DNA of 64,000 nt from the NCBI GenBank assembly GCA_964531735.1, contig CAZHGD010000016.1, positions 1-64,000 of the forward strand. Reading direction: 5' to 3'. Position 1 is the first letter of the stretch. The number at the start of each line of letters is the position of its first letter. This document shows positions 8,706 through 18,700 of this stretch, piece by piece. This DNA comes from CAZHGD01 sp964531735. GTDB lineage: Bacteria > Armatimonadota > UBA10988. The position numbers and the translations under genes are program-made. The notes under the pieces are model-generated. The model did no database searches. It worked only from the letters and a program-made list of their open reading frames with translations, and had not been told where the DNA came from.

Positions 8706-10934
8706 TCAGCGCACTTGACCCAGGCGCTCCACCAACTCGTTCACCTTGGCCCGCCGGCCGGCCATGACGCGACCGTCGGTCGGGTAGACCGTCATCGAAC
8801 GGAACACCGCCGGCTTCAGGTCGAGCGCGGCCTCCGCCTCGGCGCGCAGTACCGCGGGCAACCGGTCACGCTGGGCGGCCAGGCGGTCGCGCAGCAGGAC
8901 CAGGGCGTCGTGGTCTTCCAGGCCGTCGCGCAGGATGTCCAGCCGCAAGCTGCCCAGTGGCCCGTCCGGACCGGGGTACATCAGGTACCCGTCGCCGTTG
9001 CGGCCACCGTCGTTCCAGGCCACCGCGGGCCAGCGCTTGGCGGCCGGCACGGGCGACATGGTGCGGCCATCGAAGCCGGGCCAATGGTTCACGCCCCAGT
9101 AGAGCAGGCCCTGCACGCCGCGCGCGAACGACTGCCAGGCCAGCACGCGGTGCGCGGCGCCGGGCTGTTCCAGGAACAGGTTGGCCCACGGCGCACCGGG
9201 CCCGCAACAGACGTACCACCACACCTCTTCGCCGAGCTTGCGCCGCTCGGCGGCCACCTTCTCATCATACGACGGCGACAGCGGGCACCAGATGCCGATG
9301 CTGCCGTGCAAGCCTTCGTAGCCACCCGGCGTGGCGGTGATCAGCGTGCGCAGGCCGGGCCAGCCGGCGCGCGCCAGAGCATGGAAGCGCTTGATCTCGG
9401 CCAGCAGCGCCGCGTCGCGACCGGGTTCGTCATAGGCTTGCAGGTAGGCCTTGGCGGCCCAGCCGCGCGCGGTGAAGTGCTCGTGGGCGAGCTGGAAGAA
9501 CCGCGTCACGGCGGCCGCGTAAGCCGGGCTGTTCAGGTCGAGGGTGACCGTGCTGGTCTGGCCGGTCTTCGGCTCGCGCACCGTGAACGAGCGGAAGTAG
9601 CTGCCGAACCAGTGGTCGTCGGCCACGTTGAACGCGCTCATGCCGCGCGCCATGCCGTAGGCGAGGTAGCGGTCCCACTCGGTCCAGTCCACGTTCAGTT
9701 CGCCGCTGGCCGCGCGCACCATCTGCACGAACGGCTGGTCGTGCCACTCGGCGGCGTCGATGGGCGCCAGGCGCGCGTCCAGACACCGATCCAGGTAGCG
9801 CGCGTAGGTGTCGAACGGCACCGCGGGCAGGCCGTACGCGTTGCGGATGGTATGCCGGAACAGCCAGAAGCTGGTTGGCAAGGTCGGCGTCAACGGCAGG
9901 GCGAAGTCGTAGACGCGCAGGACCACCGGCAGCACCGCCGTCTGGCCCGCGGCTGAGACGGTGAGCTGTCCGCGGTACTCGCCCGCGGGCTGCCGTTCGC
10001 GCGGCACGCGGACGGTGACCTGGAGCAGCGGATAGCCCTGACGCGGGGCGCGGAACGGCTGCTGCTCGAGCAGTGGGTCGGGCACCCAGGTGTTGACCTT
10101 GACCGACTCGACCCAACTGACCTGGCAGTGCTCGCGGTCGAGCCGCGCGCCGCCCGGGCCGGTCAGCGTGCTCAGCCGCGCGGTCAGTGGCGCGTCACCC
10201 AGGCCGAGCACCACCGCGCCGAACGATTCCGCCTCGCCGCGGGCAGCGCCGAGGCGGACACTCGTGGCCTGCTCCAGTTCGGCCCAGCGCTCGGCGCCGG
10301 CCAACTCGGCCAGTGTGGCGCGCTCCGAAGGTCGTAGCGCCCGTAGCGCCAGCGGTCCGGCGGCGAAGCGCTCGCGCGCAGTGGCCTCGCGCGCCTTCAG
10401 CGCCGCCTGCAACTCGGCGGCTGGTCCGAGCCAGACATCGTCGAACCAGGCCGTGCCGATCAACGACTGCGCGCGGAGCTGCACCTCGAACTTCACCGTG
10501 CCCGCGGGCGGCGTGAAGGTGTACTCGAAGCGCGCCCACTCCGGTGCGAGCGGCAGCGCGGTTTCCCAGGCGGAGAGCACCTTGCCGTCGGCGCCGACGT
10601 AGTAGACCACCGGATGCGCCACACCCTCGGTGTCGCTGCGGTACCAGCCGCCGAGGCGGTACGGCTCGCCCGGCGTGACCTTCTCGCTGCGGTACTGCCG
10701 GCCCATGAAGTAGTCGCCGGTGGTGGTCAGCTTCACGCGCAGACAACGCTCGCCGCTGTGCGCTCCGCCCTGCTGCCAGACCGCCTCACCTTCGCCACGG
10801 CCCTCCATGCCCAAGTGCCAGTCCTGCGGCCGGCCATCGCGGGCCAGTTCGAAGCCCGGATTGGTCAGCCAGTTCGGATCGTCGGCCACGGCGGCCGACA
10901 CGGCGAGCGCGAGCAGCAAGGCAAGGCGAGGCAT
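8706..10934 (-). CDS. GH123-like secreted glycosidase (DUF4091 C-terminus)
   Basis: 742 residues with a signal peptide (MPRLALLLALAVSAAVA) and GGAG six bases before the ATG. Residues about 20-170 are a galactose-binding-like CBM (NWLTNPGFELARDG...IGTAWFDDVWLGP). A beta-sandwich follows, then a TIM barrel ending in the DUF4091 signature (DGYLMYPGPDGPLGSLRLDI-RDGLEDHDAL). The pair Asp502-Glu503 (AYDEPG) sits where GH123 enzymes place the Asp/Glu dyad used for substrate-assisted hydrolysis of N-acetylgalactosaminides. GH123 chemistry is known for characterised members; specificity here is inferred. A relative interrupted by a stop codon lies at the right edge of the window. Confidence 0.85.
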   Translation of the reverse strand: MPRLALLLALAVSAAVADDPNWLTNPGFELARDGRPQDWHLGMEGRGEGEAVWQQGGAHSGERCLRVKLTTTGDYFMGRQYRSEKVTPGEPYRLGGWYRSDTEGVAHPVVYYVGADGKVLSAWETALPLAPEWARFEYTFTPPAGTVKFEVQLRAQSLIGTAWFDDVWLGPAAELQAALKAREATARERFAAGPLALRALRPSERATLAELAGAERWAELEQATSVRLGAARGEAESFGAVVLGLGDAPLTARLSTLTGPGGARLDREHCQVSWVESVKVNTWVPDPLLEQQPFRAPRQGYPLLQVTVRVPRERQPAGEYRGQLTVSAAGQTAVLPVVLRVYDFALPLTPTLPTSFWLFRHTIRNAYGLPAVPFDTYARYLDRCLDARLAPIDAAEWHDQPFVQMVRAASGELNVDWTEWDRYLAYGMARGMSAFNVADDHWFGSYFRSFTVREPKTGQTSTVTLDLNSPAYAAAVTRFFQLAHEHFTARGWAAKAYLQAYDEPGRDAALLAEIKRFHALARAGWPGLRTLITATPGGYEGLHGSIGIWCPLSPSYDEKVAAERRKLGEEVWWYVCCGPGAPWANLFLEQPGAAHRVLAWQSFARGVQGLLYWGVNHWPGFDGRTMSPVPAAKRWPAVAWNDGGRNGDGYLMYPGPDGPLGSLRLDILRDGLEDHDALVLLRDRLAAQRDRLPAVLRAEAEAALDLKPAVFRSMTVYPTDGRVMAGRRAKVNELVERLGQVR

Positions 10935-11020
10935 GGTGGTCTCCGCGAGCGGGTTCGGCGCGGCACCGGAGAGCCCTTCCGCGCGAAGGACATCGGCCGC
11001 GTGGCGCCAACGCTGGTCCC

Positions 11021-12598
11021 ATGAACAACTTGCTGGCTGTTGCCGCCTGCCAACTCACCGCCACGCTGCCGCCGGCCACGGTGCCCGGCGTGGTCATCAG
11101 CCACGTGCCTGCGTCCACGGGCAGCTACGTCGGCTCGCCGTCCATCGCCATTCTGCCCAATGGTGACTACGTGGCGTCGCACGACCTGTTCGGTCCGCAG
11201 ACGACCGAGCACCAGCGTGCCATGACGCTGGTCTTTCGCTCGACGGACCGTGGCCGCACCTGGACGCGCCTCAGCGAGGTCAACGGTGCGTTCTGGTCGT
11301 CGCTGTTCGTACACCGCGGCGCGCTCTACATGCTGGGGCCCGAGCGGCACCACGGCAACGTGGTCATCCGCCGCTCGGTGGACGGTGGCGCCACCTGGAC
11401 CACACCGGTCGATGACCGCACCGGTCGGCTGACGACCAACGAGCAGTACCATTGCGCGCCGATGCCGGTGATCGAGCACGCCGGCCGGCTGTGGCGGGCC
11501 TTCGAGCGGCGCGACCCGCCGCAAGGGTGGGGCCTCACCTACTGCGCCGGCATGTTCAGCGCACCGGTCGACGCCGATCTGCTGCGCGCCGACAGTTGGA
11601 CCCTCAGCAACTTCCTGCCGAGCGACCAGCGCTGGCATGGTGGTCAGTGGGGCGGCTGGCTGGAAGGCAATGCCGTGGTGACGCGCGACGGCCACATCGT
11701 CGATGTGCTGCGCGTGGACACGCCCCGCTGCCCCGAACAGGCGGCCATCGTCGAGATCAGCGACGACGGCCGCACCGCCCGCTTCGACCCGGCGACCGGG
11801 CTGGTCGACTTCCCGGGCGGCGCGAAGAAGTTCTGCATCCGCTACGACGCCAAGAGCGACCGCTACTGGTCGCTGGCGACCATCGTGCCTGAGCGGCACC
11901 AACTGGCCGGCGGGCCCGCGGGCGTGCGCAACACGTTGGCGCTGACCTGCTCGCGCGACCTGCGCTCGTGGACCGTGCGGTGCGTGCTGCTCTACCACCC
12001 CGACATCGGCGCGCACGGCTTCCAGTACGTCGACTGGGTGTTCGACGGTGACGACGTCGTGGCCGCTTGCCGGACCGGCTACGACGACGGGTTGGGCGGC
12101 GCGCACAATGCGCACGACGCCAACTACCTCACTTGCCACCGCATCGCGCGCTTCCGCGAGCTGACCATGGCCGACTCGGTGCCGTTCACCGATCTGCCGC
12201 CGGTGACCGCGACCGTCGGTCTGCTGCACGTCACGGGGCGCGGTTGGCAGCTCAGCCGCCTGGCCGACGGCGAGGCCGCGTTCGGCAACCGGGCGTACGT
12301 CTGGGACGGGGTGCCCGCGGCGTACCGCGGTTGGCAGTTCACGCGCACCAACGGCGGGCAGCCGGCCGCGATCGCCGTGACGGCCAAGTCCGACACGACC
12401 GTTCATCTGGCGACGGCCATCGGCCCCAAGGCGGTCGACCTGCCGGGCTGGGAGCTGGTACCCGGCGTGGAGTTCCGCTACAACGACGCGCATCGGACGG
12501 CCCTGCGCGTCTACCGGCGCGCGATCAGGTCGGGTGAGACGGTGGCGTTGCCGCAGGGCAACTGGACGGGTTCGCTGGCGCTGCTGCCGGTGCCGTAG
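11021..12598 (+). CDS. Sialidase-fold (six-bladed beta-propeller) protein with Asp boxes
   Basis: 525 residues. Two Asp-box motifs, S-T-D-R-G-R-T-W (74-81) and S-V-D-G-G-A-T-W (119-126), mark an exo-sialidase/BNR propeller. The N-terminus (SIAILPNGDYVASHDLFGP) matches the first blade of secreted sialidase-family proteins in environmental bacteria. The N-terminal hydrophobic stretch is weak, so secretion is uncertain, and no good ribosome-binding site precedes the ATG. Such proteins often act on other sugars, so sialidase activity should not be assumed. It is divergent from the GH123-like gene (86 bp) and convergent with the PHP lipoprotein gene. Confidence 0.8.
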   Translation: MNNLLAVAACQLTATLPPATVPGVVISHVPASTGSYVGSPSIAILPNGDYVASHDLFGPQTTEHQRAMTLVFRSTDRGRTWTRLSEVNGAFWSSLFVHRGALYMLGPERHHGNVVIRRSVDGGATWTTPVDDRTGRLTTNEQYHCAPMPVIEHAGRLWRAFERRDPPQGWGLTYCAGMFSAPVDADLLRADSWTLSNFLPSDQRWHGGQWGGWLEGNAVVTRDGHIVDVLRVDTPRCPEQAAIVEISDDGRTARFDPATGLVDFPGGAKKFCIRYDAKSDRYWSLATIVPERHQLAGGPAGVRNTLALTCSRDLRSWTVRCVLLYHPDIGAHGFQYVDWVFDGDDVVAACRTGYDDGLGGAHNAHDANYLTCHRIARFRELTMADSVPFTDLPPVTATVGLLHVTGRGWQLSRLADGEAAFGNRAYVWDGVPAAYRGWQFTRTNGGQPAAIAVTAKSDTTVHLATAIGPKAVDLPGWELVPGVEFRYNDAHRTALRVYRRAIRSGETVALPQGNWTGSLALLPVP

Positions 12599-12678
12599 TC
12601 CGGACCGATCCGATCGGCCAAGGCGCGCTCCGGCAAGGCTGCCGGACAAGCCGAGGGCGGAAGTGGGGTGGTGGTCCG

Positions 12679-12730
12679 GGCGGGCTTGTCGCCTCGATCC
12701 GGAGCTGGCCGGCGGGGCGACAAGCCCGCC
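12679..12730. terminator. 15-bp inverted repeat between convergent genes
   Basis: Perfect 15-bp arms GGCGGGCTTGTCGCC (12679-12693) and GGCGACAAGCCCGCC (12716-12730) are separated by 22 nt, midway between convergent stops at 12598 and 12771. It could form a bidirectional terminator stem. There is no T tract on either side, so it may instead be a repeat element. Confidence 0.5.
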
Positions 12731-12770
12731 GAGCACAGCCTGCCGGGCTCGTGGTTACTGGCGTTGGCCG

Positions 12771-14279
12771 TCACTGCTTCTGGATGAAGACCGGGTTGCT
12801 GTAGAACCAGAGGTCGGCCCAGGCATCGGCCGCGGTGTTGCTGCTCTGACCGTTGTTGTCCATGAGCGGGTTGCCCTGGGCATCGGTCTGGCCGGCCACG
12901 CCGACGGCCAAGTTGGTGCCACGCAGGCGCAGGTACTGCTTGCCTGACAAGCCGGTCAGCGTGAACGTGATCGTGCCGCCCGTGGTGGCGCCGCCCCAGT
13001 CGGCCGGCCTGAAGGTCTTGACGACCCGCGTGGTGGTGTTGGTGTCCTGCCTGACGCCGGTCACCGCGCCGACGATGAGGTCGATGTGGTCGACCATCGG
13101 GCTGTCACCGTGCTGGTTGGTGGGCGGCGAAGAGAAGGTGATGGTCACCGTTGCCGCGGACGCCGTGGTAGTCAGCGTGCTGCCCATGTCGGCGGCCGAG
13201 AGACTATCCGAGACCGAGAAGTCGAGGCGGTTGATCAGGTCGCCCTGGACCGCGAACATGTTGCCCGAGCGCATCCCGTCGACCAGGTTCTGGGCGGCAT
13301 TCGAGGTGGCGGCCACATAGGTCTTGGCATACTCGCCGGGCCAGAAGTCGGCGGTGCTGGACGGGTCATGGAAGTCGGAGTTGACCACGATCCAGAACCG
13401 GCGCCCCTCGCCCAGCAGCGCATCCCAGACGCCGCCGACGGTGGCTGTCAGGTAGTCGGCGCCACCGTAGGTGCGCTGCTTCGGGTCGCTGTAGATGTAG
13501 CCACCGCGGTTGGCCTCTTTCTGGTGGCCGGGGAAGCCTTCCATGCCGAAGCAGACATCCGGAGCGGCGTCGTTCAGGTCGCGGATGTCCTGAATCGTGT
13601 AGAGCAGCCTCCGCGACGGGTGGTTGAGCAGCGCGTAGCTCTTGCCCGCGTAGTTGGCTTGCAGCCACTTGAGGCCGTCGATGGCCTTCTGGTGCGTGGT
13701 CGAGGCGGTCTTGCCCGAGATCCCGAGCTCGGCGTCGCTGGTGGTGCCGGTGTCGTGCTGGTCGAACAGGTACTCGAACCGCGCCACCGGGACGCCGTCG
13801 GTCTCGTCGACGATGCCGACCGAGGCATGCTCGTGGGTCGGCACGTTCCATTCGACGCCCTGGATGATGGTCTTGGTCGGGTACGCGGCCCGCAACGTCC
13901 GCAGCAGCGGGTGCGAGTAGTCGCGTAGCGACTGCCAGCGCCACATGCGGCCGGCGGCCGGGTTGCCCAGGAACGTGGGCGCGGGGCTGACGGCCGACCA
14001 CAGGCTGCCCTCCGGGTCGTGCGTGAAGGCGCCGCCGTGTTCCGAGTTGGCGATGAAGTCCAAGCCATGCCGGTTGAGCGAGTTGTCGAGCACCACCGTC
14101 TGCTTCTGGGTGCCGTCGCTCAACCACGTGTGAGTGTGGATGTCGCCGGTGAACCAGCTTCGCGTGGGCACGACGGGACCGCTGTTCTTGCTACCACAGC
14201 CGCTCAGACAAGTCGCGGCCAACAGCGCGACAGCGGCTCCGCGAGCGAACCGCGGTGGTTGGCGGACAGTACTTGGCAT
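12771..14279 (-). CDS. PHP-domain phosphoesterase-like lipoprotein
   Basis: 502 residues from the ATG at 14279; a GTG directly before it, at better distance from AGGAG, is an alternative start. The signal peptide ends in a lipobox, L-S-G-C28, so this is an exported lipoprotein. The PHP signature GDIHTHTWLSDG (His48, His50) is followed by later metal-ligand-like motifs: ANSEHGG, EWNVPTHEH, LNHPSR and NSDFHD. The C-terminal third is a Thr/Ser-rich beta domain. PHP proteins are metal-dependent phosphoesterases; extracellular ones of this kind often occur next to carbohydrate enzymes, and their substrate is unknown. It is the last gene of the minus-strand operon starting at 20125. Confidence 0.8.
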   Translation of the reverse strand: MPSTVRQPPRFARGAAVALLAATCLSGCGSKNSGPVVPTRSWFTGDIHTHTWLSDGTQKQTVVLDNSLNRHGLDFIANSEHGGAFTHDPEGSLWSAVSPAPTFLGNPAAGRMWRWQSLRDYSHPLLRTLRAAYPTKTIIQGVEWNVPTHEHASVGIVDETDGVPVARFEYLFDQHDTGTTSDAELGISGKTASTTHQKAIDGLKWLQANYAGKSYALLNHPSRRLLYTIQDIRDLNDAAPDVCFGMEGFPGHQKEANRGGYIYSDPKQRTYGGADYLTATVGGVWDALLGEGRRFWIVVNSDFHDPSSTADFWPGEYAKTYVAATSNAAQNLVDGMRSGNMFAVQGDLINRLDFSVSDSLSAADMGSTLTTTASAATVTITFSSPPTNQHGDSPMVDHIDLIVGAVTGVRQDTNTTTRVVKTFRPADWGGATTGGTITFTLTGLSGKQYLRLRGTNLAVGVAGQTDAQGNPLMDNNGQSSNTAADAWADLWFYSNPVFIQKQ

Positions 14280-14297
14280 CACTGGCAGGCTCCTTGG

Positions 14298-15743
14298 TCA
14301 GCCGACGACTTGGGTGTCCCAGCCCTCGCGCAGCGGCTCGACGCGGAGACCCGCCGTGTCGAGCTCGGAAACCCGCCGCGCGCAGAGGCCGCTCTGCCAG
14401 TCGCCGGTCGCGCCGTCCCAGCGGATGCGTGCGTTGCGGAAGCTGACGCCGGCGGCGTCGCGCAGCGTCAGCGCGTGCGGCACCCAACCGGCCGCCGAAC
14501 CGTAGATGCCGAGGGTGTCGGGCAGGTCGGCGGCGTCCGCGGGCAGGTCGCCGGTGACCGCGAAGTCGACGTTGTCGAAGACCAGGTCGCGCAGCGGCAG
14601 GTCGGGCCGCCCGAGCAGGCAACTGCCTTGGGTACTGCGCACGCGCAGATTCGAGAACAGCAGGTCGCGAATACCCGCCGGTGGCGTCGCACCGCGGCAG
14701 ATGGTGGCGGTCAGGCCCTTGCGGGCGCCGTCGATCAGGATGTTCGAAAAGACCATCCGCTCTATCGCCGGACCATGGTGGATGACCACCGGCGTGTGCA
14801 GGTTCTCGCCGGTGCAGATGAAGTCGATGCCGAGCATGGCCTGCTTGATGACCAGGTTGTTGAACACCATGTCGCCCAGTCGCCCGTCGGCGCCGTAGCC
14901 GATGCGGATGCCCGAGCAGGCTGAGGACAGCACGCAGTCGCTGACGGTGATGTTCCGGCACTGCGGCTCCACCGGCCAGAGGCCGGTCCAGTTGGTGTAG
15001 AAGCAGATGGCGTCGTCCTCGGAGTCGATCTGGCAGCCGCAGATGACCACGCCGTCCGAGCTGACCACATGAATGCCGTCGCCATTGCGGGATGGCCCGG
15101 TGACGATCCGCAGCGCCGAGAGGCGCGCGTGCCGGCAGCCGTGCAGATACACGGCGAAGAACGGGTTGTGCCGGATGTCGACCTCGTGGACGACGACCTC
15201 CTGGCACTCCCAGAAGGCGACCACCGGCCCCGGCCGCCAGTCCTGCACACCGACCAGTCGGCGCTGGCCGTCGGCGGTGTCCTCCCAGCGCATGAAGTGC
15301 TCGGTGCCGCCCTCGATGCGGCCCGGCCCGACGATGCTGACGTTGGTGCAGCGCTGGGCGACCAACAGCGACTGGTCGAAGTTGAACGGCCAGCCGCGCT
15401 GGCGGAACAGGCCGTCACCGGCCAGGATGGCCCGGTACGCGTCGGCATTCTCGCTGCCGGCCAGCACCGCTTCGGGTTCCAGCAACCGCCGATAGTCGGC
15501 CGGGTCGCCGCTGGCCTGGATCACCGCACCGGCGGTCAGGTGCAGACGCACGTGACTGCGCAGCTCGATGGTGCCGCAGAGGTACTGGCCGGCGGGCACC
15601 ACCACCGTGCCGCCGCCGCGCTCGGCGGCAAAGTCGATGGCGCGCTGAATGGCCGGATGGTCTCTGGTGGTCCCGTCGCCCATCGCGCCGAAGGCGCGGA
15701 CGTCGATCAGGCCGGCGTGGGGGGTTGGTTCAGATGCGGCCAT
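14298..15743 (-). CDS. Glycoside hydrolase family 28 (polygalacturonase-like)
   Basis: 481 residues, ATG with AGGAG nine bases upstream. The N-terminus (IDVRAFGAMGDGTTRDHPAIQRAID...GGGTVVVPAGQYLCG) is the standard entry to the pectin-lyase-like beta-helix. Catalytic-region motifs are NGDGIHV and SEDDAICF, equivalent to the NTDG and DDC segments that supply the Asp residues. The usual GHG histidine segment reads ACSG before the conserved IRIG. No signal peptide is visible, so the enzyme probably acts on imported oligosaccharides or is exported in another way. Characterised GH28 enzymes hydrolyse galacturonan or rhamnogalacturonan. It lies 15 bp after the large hydrolase gene in the same operon. 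Confidence 0.88.
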   Translation of the reverse strand: MAASEPTPHAGLIDVRAFGAMGDGTTRDHPAIQRAIDFAAERGGGTVVVPAGQYLCGTIELRSHVRLHLTAGAVIQASGDPADYRRLLEPEAVLAGSENADAYRAILAGDGLFRQRGWPFNFDQSLLVAQRCTNVSIVGPGRIEGGTEHFMRWEDTADGQRRLVGVQDWRPGPVVAFWECQEVVVHEVDIRHNPFFAVYLHGCRHARLSALRIVTGPSRNGDGIHVVSSDGVVICGCQIDSEDDAICFYTNWTGLWPVEPQCRNITVSDCVLSSACSGIRIGYGADGRLGDMVFNNLVIKQAMLGIDFICTGENLHTPVVIHHGPAIERMVFSNILIDGARKGLTATICRGATPPAGIRDLLFSNLRVRSTQGSCLLGRPDLPLRDLVFDNVDFAVTGDLPADAADLPDTLGIYGSAAGWVPHALTLRDAAGVSFRNARIRWDGATGDWQSGLCARRVSELDTAGLRVEPLREGWDTQVVG

Positions 15744-15758
15744 GCTGTCACGCTCCTG

Positions 15759-18700
15759 CTACTGCAAAACGGCGATGCCCCAGCGATGGGGCTGGTCGGC
15801 GGCGCGCTCCGACTTCGGCAGTGGCCAGTATAGCTCGCCGTTGCCACGCGCGCCGGGCACGGTCAGGTTCAGGTTCAGGCCCAGCTTGCGCCCGGCCTGC
15901 GCCACGAAGCCCTTCAGCGACGCCGCCGGGATGAGCGCTTCCAGCAGGTAGCCGTCGGCGGTGCGGGCCGCGTGGGAGCTGACCCCCGGCAGGTCGAACT
16001 GCGTGGCGGCCAACTCGCCGCCGCGCTTCCACTGGCCCAGGTAGGCGCGCTGCTGGTCGACCAGCGGGCAGAGCCAGAACTGGTGGTCGCCCACCTGGTA
16101 GGCGGGCCGGGGCTGCTTGTGGTTGGCCGTGTCGACGAACAGCTCCAGGCAGTCCTGCGCCCAGAACGACCGCGGGTCGGTCACGCGCGCGGTGGACGGG
16201 GCCACGCGGCCGGCCACGTAGAGCCCGGCCTCGCCGTAGCCGAGCCACAGCTCGCCACGGGTGGCGGCGCCGGTCCGACCGAGCGCCCAGTCGGGCAGCT
16301 TGGCGGCGGCCGGCCAGTCGCCCAGGTCGCCGTCCATCTTCAGCCCGATCACCCGCGGCACGGTCAGTAGGCCGGGCGCCAGGCCGGCCTGGGCCAGCAC
16401 TTGGCCTGCCGGTGTGGCGACCGTCACCTGGGCGCGTTCGCCGGCTGCCCATTCCGCGGTCCAACTGACCTGGAACTGCGCGGTGGCGCTGCCGCCGGCC
16501 GGGATGTCGCTGACCGTCAGCCGCGCCGGCTCAACGCGCCAGGAGCGGGGCACCGTGGCCGTCAACGCGTAGCTCGCCGGCCGGCGGCGGCGGTTGTGGA
16601 CGGTCACCGCCACCGTCTGCGGACCGGGTTCGCCGGTGAGGGCGGGCACCTTCAGGTCGGCCGCGGCCGCGACCATCACCTGCGTGGTGAGTGTCCGCCG
16701 CAGGGCGCCTTCGGTGACCTCGACGGTCACCTCGTGCTGGCCCGCGCCCGCCTGCGGCGCGATGGTCACGCTCACCGGTGCTGTCTGCTCAGTGCCCGGC
16801 GCGGCCTGGAGCGGGGCGCCGGCCGGCTGCACCGTCCAGCCGTCGGGGGCCCGCACGGCCAGGGACGCGGCGATGGGCGCGCTACGGTTGTTGCTGGCCA
16901 CGGGCTCGATGGTCAGCGTGTCGCCGGCCGTGGCGCTGACCAAACGCGGTGACCGCAGGCGGTAGGCGGTCTGCCGGTAGAGCGGGTCGGCATCGCTCAG
17001 GCCGACGATCCAGAGCGGTGTGATGTCCAGCTCATGACGCCGGCCGGGCAACGGGTTGGCGTACAGGTCGTAGACCTGCCCGCTGCCGAACTCCACCGTC
17101 ACCGGTTGCGCGCCGGGCGCCAGGCGGAAGGCACAGGCCACCAACTGCCCGCCGCACCGGAAGACGTGGCCCATGGCGCCGGGTGCCGGCTCGAAGGTGC
17201 CCACCGGTGTGGGCGCGGGCAACAGGTGGGCCAGGGCTGCCATCGCCGCCGCGGCCGGCTTCGGCTCGTCACGCGGATCGAGCAGGCCGCAACCGTCGAA
17301 GAACTGCTTCGGCTGGTCCTTGGTGTCGCGGTGCCAGTACCAGAACATCTTGCTCAGGCCGGCCTGCAGGCCCAGGGCGAACCCGCGTTGCAGGTAGGCG
17401 GCCTGTTCGCGTTCACTGACGACGTGGCCGGCCAGCGTGTCCCAGCCGAACTCGGTCACCCAGGCCTGGCGCGGCCGGCCGTCGCTGCGAGCGGCGGCGA
17501 CGAAGTCGCGGCAGACGTCGTCGAGCATCGCCGGCGGCAGGCCCTCCTGCCCGACGTTGGCGTTCTCGGTGGCCACCTCGGGCGGGTCCACGCCGCAGTA
17601 GAAGTGGCCGTTGACCACGTCGATGCCATCGAAGCTGTGGTTGCCGACGCTCCGGCGCACCCATTCGGGGTGCAGGCCGGCGGTGCCCTGTTCCACCGTG
17701 AGCAGCTTCGGCTCGACCAGCTTCACCGCCGCAGCGAAGGTGCGGTGGTAGCCGTCGTAGCTGGCCCAGCCGCGCTTGGCCTCCTCGCGGCCGTGGGCGT
17801 AGTCGTACTCGTTGTCCAGTTCCCAGGCCACGTACTGCGGGAAGTGCGTCACGATGCCCAGCAGGTCACTGCGCCATTGCCGATCGGGTTGCAGCCGGCC
17901 GGCCTTCACCGACGCGCCGATGCCGCCGGCCAGGCAGGGCAGCAACACCAGACCGGCGTCCTGGATCGCCTGGTCCAGCTTCGGGTAGTACGGCCAGCCG
18001 GCGTAGCGTTGGTCCTCACCGCGAGCCCGTAGCAGCCACTCGAAGTTGTAGGCGTAGTCGCGCACCCAGGTGAACCCCAGGCGGGCGATGCCGCGGTAGT
18101 CCAGTCCTGGTTGCCCGCCGTGGATGTTCAGCCCGTATGGGCCGGCGACCTTCTCTGCCCAGGTGCGTGGCGGCGGCGCCGGGGTGTAGGCGAAGCGACT
18201 GGTGCGTTGGAGGGCGGTGCCCGCGCCGAAGGAGACGGTCAGTCGGAGCGTGTAGGCGCCGAACCGTGGCGGCGCCCACTCGATCACCTCGCGGCGCACG
18301 TCGTTGAGGCGCACGGCCACCTCGCGCCCGATCAGCTCGCGGCCCTCACTGTCGCGCACCTGCCAGGCCAGCGAGCCGGCCAGTTCGCGGCCGAGCCAGC
18401 TATCGGCCACGACGGTGTAGCGCACGGGCGAGCCGGGCTGGAACAGGTTGCTCGGGACGTTGGTGTTGGCGCTCAAGCTGAGCAGCGTCGCGGGGTCGGA
18501 CACGCCGCCGATGTCGGTCTCGACCTGGAGCTGTCCGAGGCGCAGCACCGCCTCGCCGGCGGCGTTCTGCCGGCTCCAGTTGTGCCCGGCCACACCGGCC
18601 AACTGCACCGGCTGCGCCCAGTCGGCCGGGATGGTGAAGTCCAGCCGCACCCACTGCCCCGGCTCCGTGCGCAGACCCCAGTCGAGTCGCTTGCCGGCCA

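Noticed and set aside
12595..12625. GTAG after the sialidase-like stop, as a third REP head
   Set aside because: The following palindrome (CCGAT/ATCGG) is too short to class with the clear GTAG-hairpin elements.
10865..12736. Minus-strand open frame across the sialidase-like gene
   Set aside because: No recognisable motif, and it runs into the start of the GH123-like gene; the plus-strand frame has Asp boxes.
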